Below are positions 60,235 to 63,294 of a stretch of DNA of 63,294 nt, one piece after another. A program made the translations under genes and the position numbers. Numbering within the stretch: the first letter of the stretch is position 1; every line of letters begins with the position of its first letter. The notes beneath the pieces were generated by a model. The model was given only the letters and a program-made list of their open reading frames with translations, did no database searches and was not told the origin of the DNA. Origin of the DNA: Gammaproteobacteria bacterium (GTDB taxonomy: Bacteria; Pseudomonadota; Gammaproteobacteria; Pseudomonadales; Azotimanducaceae); contig VXLL01000004.1 in NCBI GenBank assembly GCA_009841615.1, positions 1 to 63,294 on the forward strand, read 5' to 3'.

Positions 60235-61926
60235 TTAGAGAACTTCTCCCTCAGCTGTTGGTTCTTCAGTTTCCTCCTGTTCCGTATCACTTCCAAATCG
60301 ATCCTTAAGAAGTCTCTCAAGTTCGTCCGTGGAGAGTTCCCTGTTGAGAATTTTTCCGTCAGATTCAAGGAGAAATTCTGTCGGAATCCAGGTAACACCA
60401 TAATCGACCGGAGTATCCCCTAAAAATCCATTCAGGTCCCCCACGTTTATTCCTGGTACTTGGTGCGCGTCTGCTCCAGCTTTCCAATCTTCGTAGGTGT
60501 CATCGATGGAAACGAACACGATCTCAAACCCTTTCTCACTATATTCAGCGTGAAGTTTTTTCAACTTGGGTAACTTTGCGACACAGGGTCCGCACCATGA
60601 AGCCCAAAAATCTATGAGAACTACTTCATTCTCGGCTAGTACATCGTTGAGCGCAACATCTTCGCCGTCCAAATCTGTGAGTGTGAATTCTGGTGCTATC
60701 TGACCCGCTACGATAGTTTTGGCGTTTGAGGCTACTCTAATCTGTCTCTCTTGTGAATCTCTCTGGGGTACTACTCTCCGCGCAACGATGTCTTTGTCGA
60801 GTGCGGTGGCGATCTTATCCCAGCTTTCCAATTGACGTGCATAGGCTACACCAGAGCGAGCTCCCAGTTCCATTGCAAGTAATGCCACTGTCGCATCATC
60901 CTGCGTGTTTTGAGCGAGCGACGTTAGAATTGAATTTTTGATCGCTGCCATTTCTTTAAAAGCATCAAAAGGAGTTTTAGTGGGTTGTTCCGCAACAACC
61001 TCGTCTTTGGTTAACTCATCCTCCGTTGTGGAATCTGCGGTAGTCTTTTTTGCTGCGATCTCAATTGCGTGCGCGTAAACATCCATCTTTCTGAGATATT
61101 CGTCGCTGTTCTGCCAACTCTCTATAACTTTGCTATGATAGCTACCTTCTTTCTCCGAGTGCGCTATCAATTCAGACGCTCTGCCACCGGGTGCAAATGA
61201 ACTCGAAGACTTGCTTGGAAATATCCTAATTTTTGCACCAGGTTCTACAATTACACTCACAACTCCGGAGTACACATCAACTTGACTATGAACCCAGACG
61301 TCAACTAGTAATGGCTCAGTCGCTATTCCTTCGATTAGGAATCTTCCATCTTTGAGAAACACTTGATTTGATCTATTAGACAAAATGCTGCCTTCCTTCG
61401 GATTGCTAGAACCAACACCAATATATGCAACTGCTAACGACAGGTCTTTGTCGTCGATCGAGCTGAGATCGCCAATAATCGTAAATTTAGCATCGGACCC
61501 TTCTACAATTCTGAAATCTTCAACTAACAGTAACTGATCTTCGATGCCGGGAAACGAATTGTCTCTGTCCCACAAAACAAAGGAAGTTATCGTGTCCGGG
61601 ATCAAAACAGCAGACAGCGTCATCGGTGCTTCTTTACCTCTAGTTACGGAAATCACGACACTCGTTCTTGATTCAATTTCTCCTTCAAGCACGACTTTAC
61701 CGTCGGTAAACGAGCCTGAAGCAACGATGTATTCGTATGTCGTACCATCATCATCGACAAGGCAACCTGTGATTTCGACGAACGTTTCCATCTCTTCAAT
61801 GGATGCTCCTGATCCTGTAACAATCCACTCGCCTGTTACTGTAAAAGTCTTGTTTTCGCTCGCATGGCCCCACCAAACAAACAGTACGCTTAAGACTGCT
61901 ATCGTTAGTCCAATTTTTCGTTTCAT
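60235..61926 (-). CDS. TlpA-like thioredoxin protein with DUF4369-like N-terminus (second copy)
   Basis: 563 residues when started at ATG 61926, 45 bases inside the longest frame: AGGAGGG stands 6 nt before it and the product begins with a real signal (MKRKIGLTIAVLSVLFVWWGHA). It has no lipobox, unlike the copy at 30154. Two DUF4369-like repeats (FTVTGEWIVTGSG..., FTIIGDLSSIDDKDLSLAVAYIG) and an Ala/Glu-rich linker follow. Then the TlpA domain (APEFTLTDLDGEDVALNDVL, VLIDFWASWCGPC at W444-C445-G-P-C448, YGVTWIPTEFLL). Periplasmic disulfide reductase of unknown client. Acidic tail (EQEETEEPTAEGEVL). Confidence 0.9.
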   Translation of the reverse strand: MKRKIGLTIAVLSVLFVWWGHASENKTFTVTGEWIVTGSGASIEEMETFVEITGCLVDDDGTTYEYIVASGSFTDGKVVLEGEIESRTSVVISVTRGKEAPMTLSAVLIPDTITSFVLWDRDNSFPGIEDQLLLVEDFRIVEGSDAKFTIIGDLSSIDDKDLSLAVAYIGVGSSNPKEGSILSNRSNQVFLKDGRFLIEGIATEPLLVDVWVHSQVDVYSGVVSVIVEPGAKIRIFPSKSSSSFAPGGRASELIAHSEKEGSYHSKVIESWQNSDEYLRKMDVYAHAIEIAAKKTTADSTTEDELTKDEVVAEQPTKTPFDAFKEMAAIKNSILTSLAQNTQDDATVALLAMELGARSGVAYARQLESWDKIATALDKDIVARRVVPQRDSQERQIRVASNAKTIVAGQIAPEFTLTDLDGEDVALNDVLAENEVVLIDFWASWCGPCVAKLPKLKKLHAEYSEKGFEIVFVSIDDTYEDWKAGADAHQVPGINVGDLNGFLGDTPVDYGVTWIPTEFLLESDGKILNRELSTDELERLLKDRFGSDTEQEETEEPTAEGEVL

Positions 61927-62258
61927 CGGATACCCTCCTGCGTCAGTCAATAGCAGAAATCGACTCTTCAAATGCTATCAAGTATACCTATGAAAGCTTC
62001 GATCAGCATGGGGAGCGAAAGGGATAGGTCTGTACCCCTACACTTCGAAATCAAGTGCTCGTACATGCGTTGAGAAAGTTTCGCTCTATGGAGTGTGGGG
62101 TTTGCTCGAGACAGGTGTCAGCAAATTTATCCAAGTTGTAGAAGAAGTTTTTGACGCCAATAGCTTTACAAGCTTGACGTTTGTTTGCGAGCACTTACTT
62201 CCGGAACAAGGAGAGTGTGCTAAATCACCCAACGGTCCTCAGAATCGGTCCCAGCTGA
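61927..62258. other. 332-bp region without a gene
   Basis: Holds the ribosome site (CAGGAGGGT) and promoter area of the TlpA-like gene on the minus strand. A 63-codon plus-strand frame (62093-62284) has no start context and overlaps the next gene; I do not consider it real. Confidence 0.35.
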
Positions 62259-62744
62259 CTAGAAACTCCCCTTATCTTTTCTGAATAAAACCATCAACCG
62301 CGCTGCAATGAAACAGATTACAAGACTGCTCATAGCGGCCATAGTCGCAAAAATTAATGTTCCTGAATCAAACGACGAATTCCAAATCAACACTGCTATC
62401 AGGTCCAAAATCATCGTACTAAACCCAACCGCTAGAGCAAACAGAACCGAAGTAAGTAGAGGATGATTCAAAAACAGATTGTCGATGCTGAGATCCCAGT
62501 TGTTTTTTGCGTGTTTAAATCGACTAAATATCACATAAAAAACAACAAATAAGGGGAGAATTGACTCCAATTTATTTGTAGCCCACCACTGAGTTAGTGG
62601 CCATTGAAGAAGAACTGAATACAGTAATAATTCAACACCAAACACTACTAGCCCAAAGAGCAAAGCCGTAAGAGCCGCACCTGCCAATGGTCGTTGTGTA
62701 CAGAAGTGTTCTAACCGACCTAATTCTTGAGTGGATTTGTCCAT
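62259..62744 (-). CDS. four-helix membrane protein of unknown function
   Basis: 161 residues with four transmembrane helices: LAGAALTALLFGLVVFGVELLLYSVLL, LESILPLFVVFYVIF, LLTSVLFALAVGFSTMILDLIAVLIW and TLIFATMAAMSSLVICFIAARLMVLF, with short polar termini. No signature motif and no recognised family. It lies between two TlpA-like genes on the same strand (gap of 332 bp to the second), so a role as membrane partner of either is possible but only guilt by proximity. Confidence 0.6.
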   Translation of the reverse strand: MDKSTQELGRLEHFCTQRPLAGAALTALLFGLVVFGVELLLYSVLLQWPLTQWWATNKLESILPLFVVFYVIFSRFKHAKNNWDLSIDNLFLNHPLLTSVLFALAVGFSTMILDLIAVLIWNSSFDSGTLIFATMAAMSSLVICFIAARLMVLFRKDKGSF

Positions 62745-62912
62745 AGAGCTGGACCATTCACAATTGGTATTGAGTCAACGAAATTTTACGAATGATTTTT
62801 TCATCTAGTGAACCGATGATCCTTTGGGTATTGACCGATTGGAGATGAAAATAGGCGTCCCCAAATCTAGTCGTTTGGTCCGGTTTAACGTGTGTGTAAG
62901 AGCCGCCTCAAT

Positions 62913-63294
62913 TTAACTATCGTTTTGTTTACCTGTACTATCCAACATCGTGTTATCTTTGCTTGCTTCTAATGCTTCAAGTTCTTCTTCATATTTCGTT
63001 TCTAGAAAGTCTTCTAATGGCTTCGGAAACATATGAGAATGGAGGATGCAACCGTTAGTATCCACGAGATAAGATCTCGGTAGGCTACGAAGTCGAAAGG
63101 CCTTGGATGTCGATCCGGCTAGGTATTCATCGTTGATCTCTCCAACGTCAATCCAGGGGAGTTGGTGTTCTTCAGAAGATTCTTTCCATTGTTCCTTAGT
63201 AAAGTCTGTACAAACGGAAACGATTTCAAAGCCATGTTCGCTATAGGTGGCATAAATCTCTTTTAATTTTGGATATTGGGCAATGCTGGGGCCG
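62913..63294 (-). CDS. TlpA-like thioredoxin protein, C-terminal part (runs off right edge)
   Basis: The minus-strand frame is open from base 63294 to TAA 62915-62913. It begins GPSIAQYPKLKEIYATYSEHG, i.e. just inside the C-G-P-x of a thioredoxin motif, and goes on FEIVSVCTDFTKEQWKE, LPWIDVGEI, LRSLPRSYLVDTNGC with the cis-Pro region, and an acidic tail. It aligns with both complete TlpA-like proteins (YSKYQNEGFEIVTISID, YSEKGFEIVFVSID). At the active-site position GPS, the second Cys is Ser if the motif is CGPS: Cys-Gly-Pro-Ser in place of Cys-Gly-Pro-Cys. The first Cys lies beyond the edge. Third paralogue in the window. Confidence 0.78.
   Translation of the reverse strand, partial: GPSIAQYPKLKEIYATYSEHGFEIVSVCTDFTKEQWKESSEEHQLPWIDVGEINDEYLAGSTSKAFRLRSLPRSYLVDTNGCILHSHMFPKPLEDFLETKYEEELEALEASKDNTMLDSTGKQNDS

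Noticed and set aside
62093..62284. 63-codon plus-strand frame near the right end
   Set aside because: Overlaps the end of a convergent four-helix membrane protein; no start context.
1..63294. CRISPR arrays, rRNA or tRNA genes
   Set aside because: No regularly spaced repeats and no recognisable tRNA/rRNA sequence seen by eye; a tRNAscan or Infernal run would settle it.

Overview
The window looks like chromosome from a moderately AT-rich, probably marine or environmental gammaproteobacterium. The main evidence is a conjugation-type secretion operon of the proteobacterial ICE (PFGI-1/SPI-7) kind, with giant bacterial alpha-2-macroglobulins and a DUF1800/DUF1501 pair alongside. Placement is inference: there is no rRNA, tRNA or taxonomic marker gene here. 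TTG and GTG starts are common, and several gene pairs are coupled by a TTGA overlap (TTG start overlapping a TGA stop).

Layout. (1) 1-15,939, minus strand: three tandem alpha-2-macroglobulin-like genes of about 2,000 codons; the first runs off the left edge. The third keeps the CxEQ thioester; the second has Ser in place of the Cys. (2) 16,257-28,215, plus strand: a DUF2857 ICE-associated gene, three paralogous small outer-membrane barrels, an unknown secreted protein, then nine contiguous ICE-type T4SS genes from RAQPRD to the VirB4-like ATPase. No coupling protein, relaxase or integrase is seen, so this is a partial or domesticated apparatus. (3) 28,444-33,906: a BglII/BstYI-like endonuclease with an MT-A70 adenine methyltransferase, a TlpA-type thioredoxin lipoprotein, a C5 cytosine methyltransferase, and a frameshifted DUF4007 remnant of a defence locus. 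(4) 34,440-38,411: two paralogous membrane-anchored helical-repeat proteins. (5) 38,600-43,444: an insertion-sequence graveyard (IS256, IS3, IS110 remnants) and a full-length but frameshifted IS3 element with inverted repeats that cuts a HicA-like gene. (6) 43,698-51,286: the most unusual locus. It has two exported Cys-rich proteins (one Tat-type and distantly like the methylamine dehydrogenase light chain), a large carboxypeptidase-regulatory-repeat protein, and MauF/MauD/MauD-like/MauE-like membrane and redox maturation genes. No dehydrogenase large subunit is present. A degraded IS3 copy and a fragment of a second repeat protein lie inside it. (7) 51,572-54,724: DUF1501/DUF1800. (8) 55,022-63,294: an AbiEii-type nucleotidyltransferase with a coupled partner, a secreted HExxH/EFFAE metallopeptidase, a two-repeat periplasmic protein, membrane proteins of unknown role, and two more TlpA-like thioredoxins.

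How the parts fit together. Envelope and periplasmic functions dominate: protease trapping (A2M), barrels, a T4SS core, three TlpA-like oxidoreductases, and a Mau-like disulfide maturation cassette. The mobile-element debris and defence fragments mark 28-44 kb as a hot spot of turnover.
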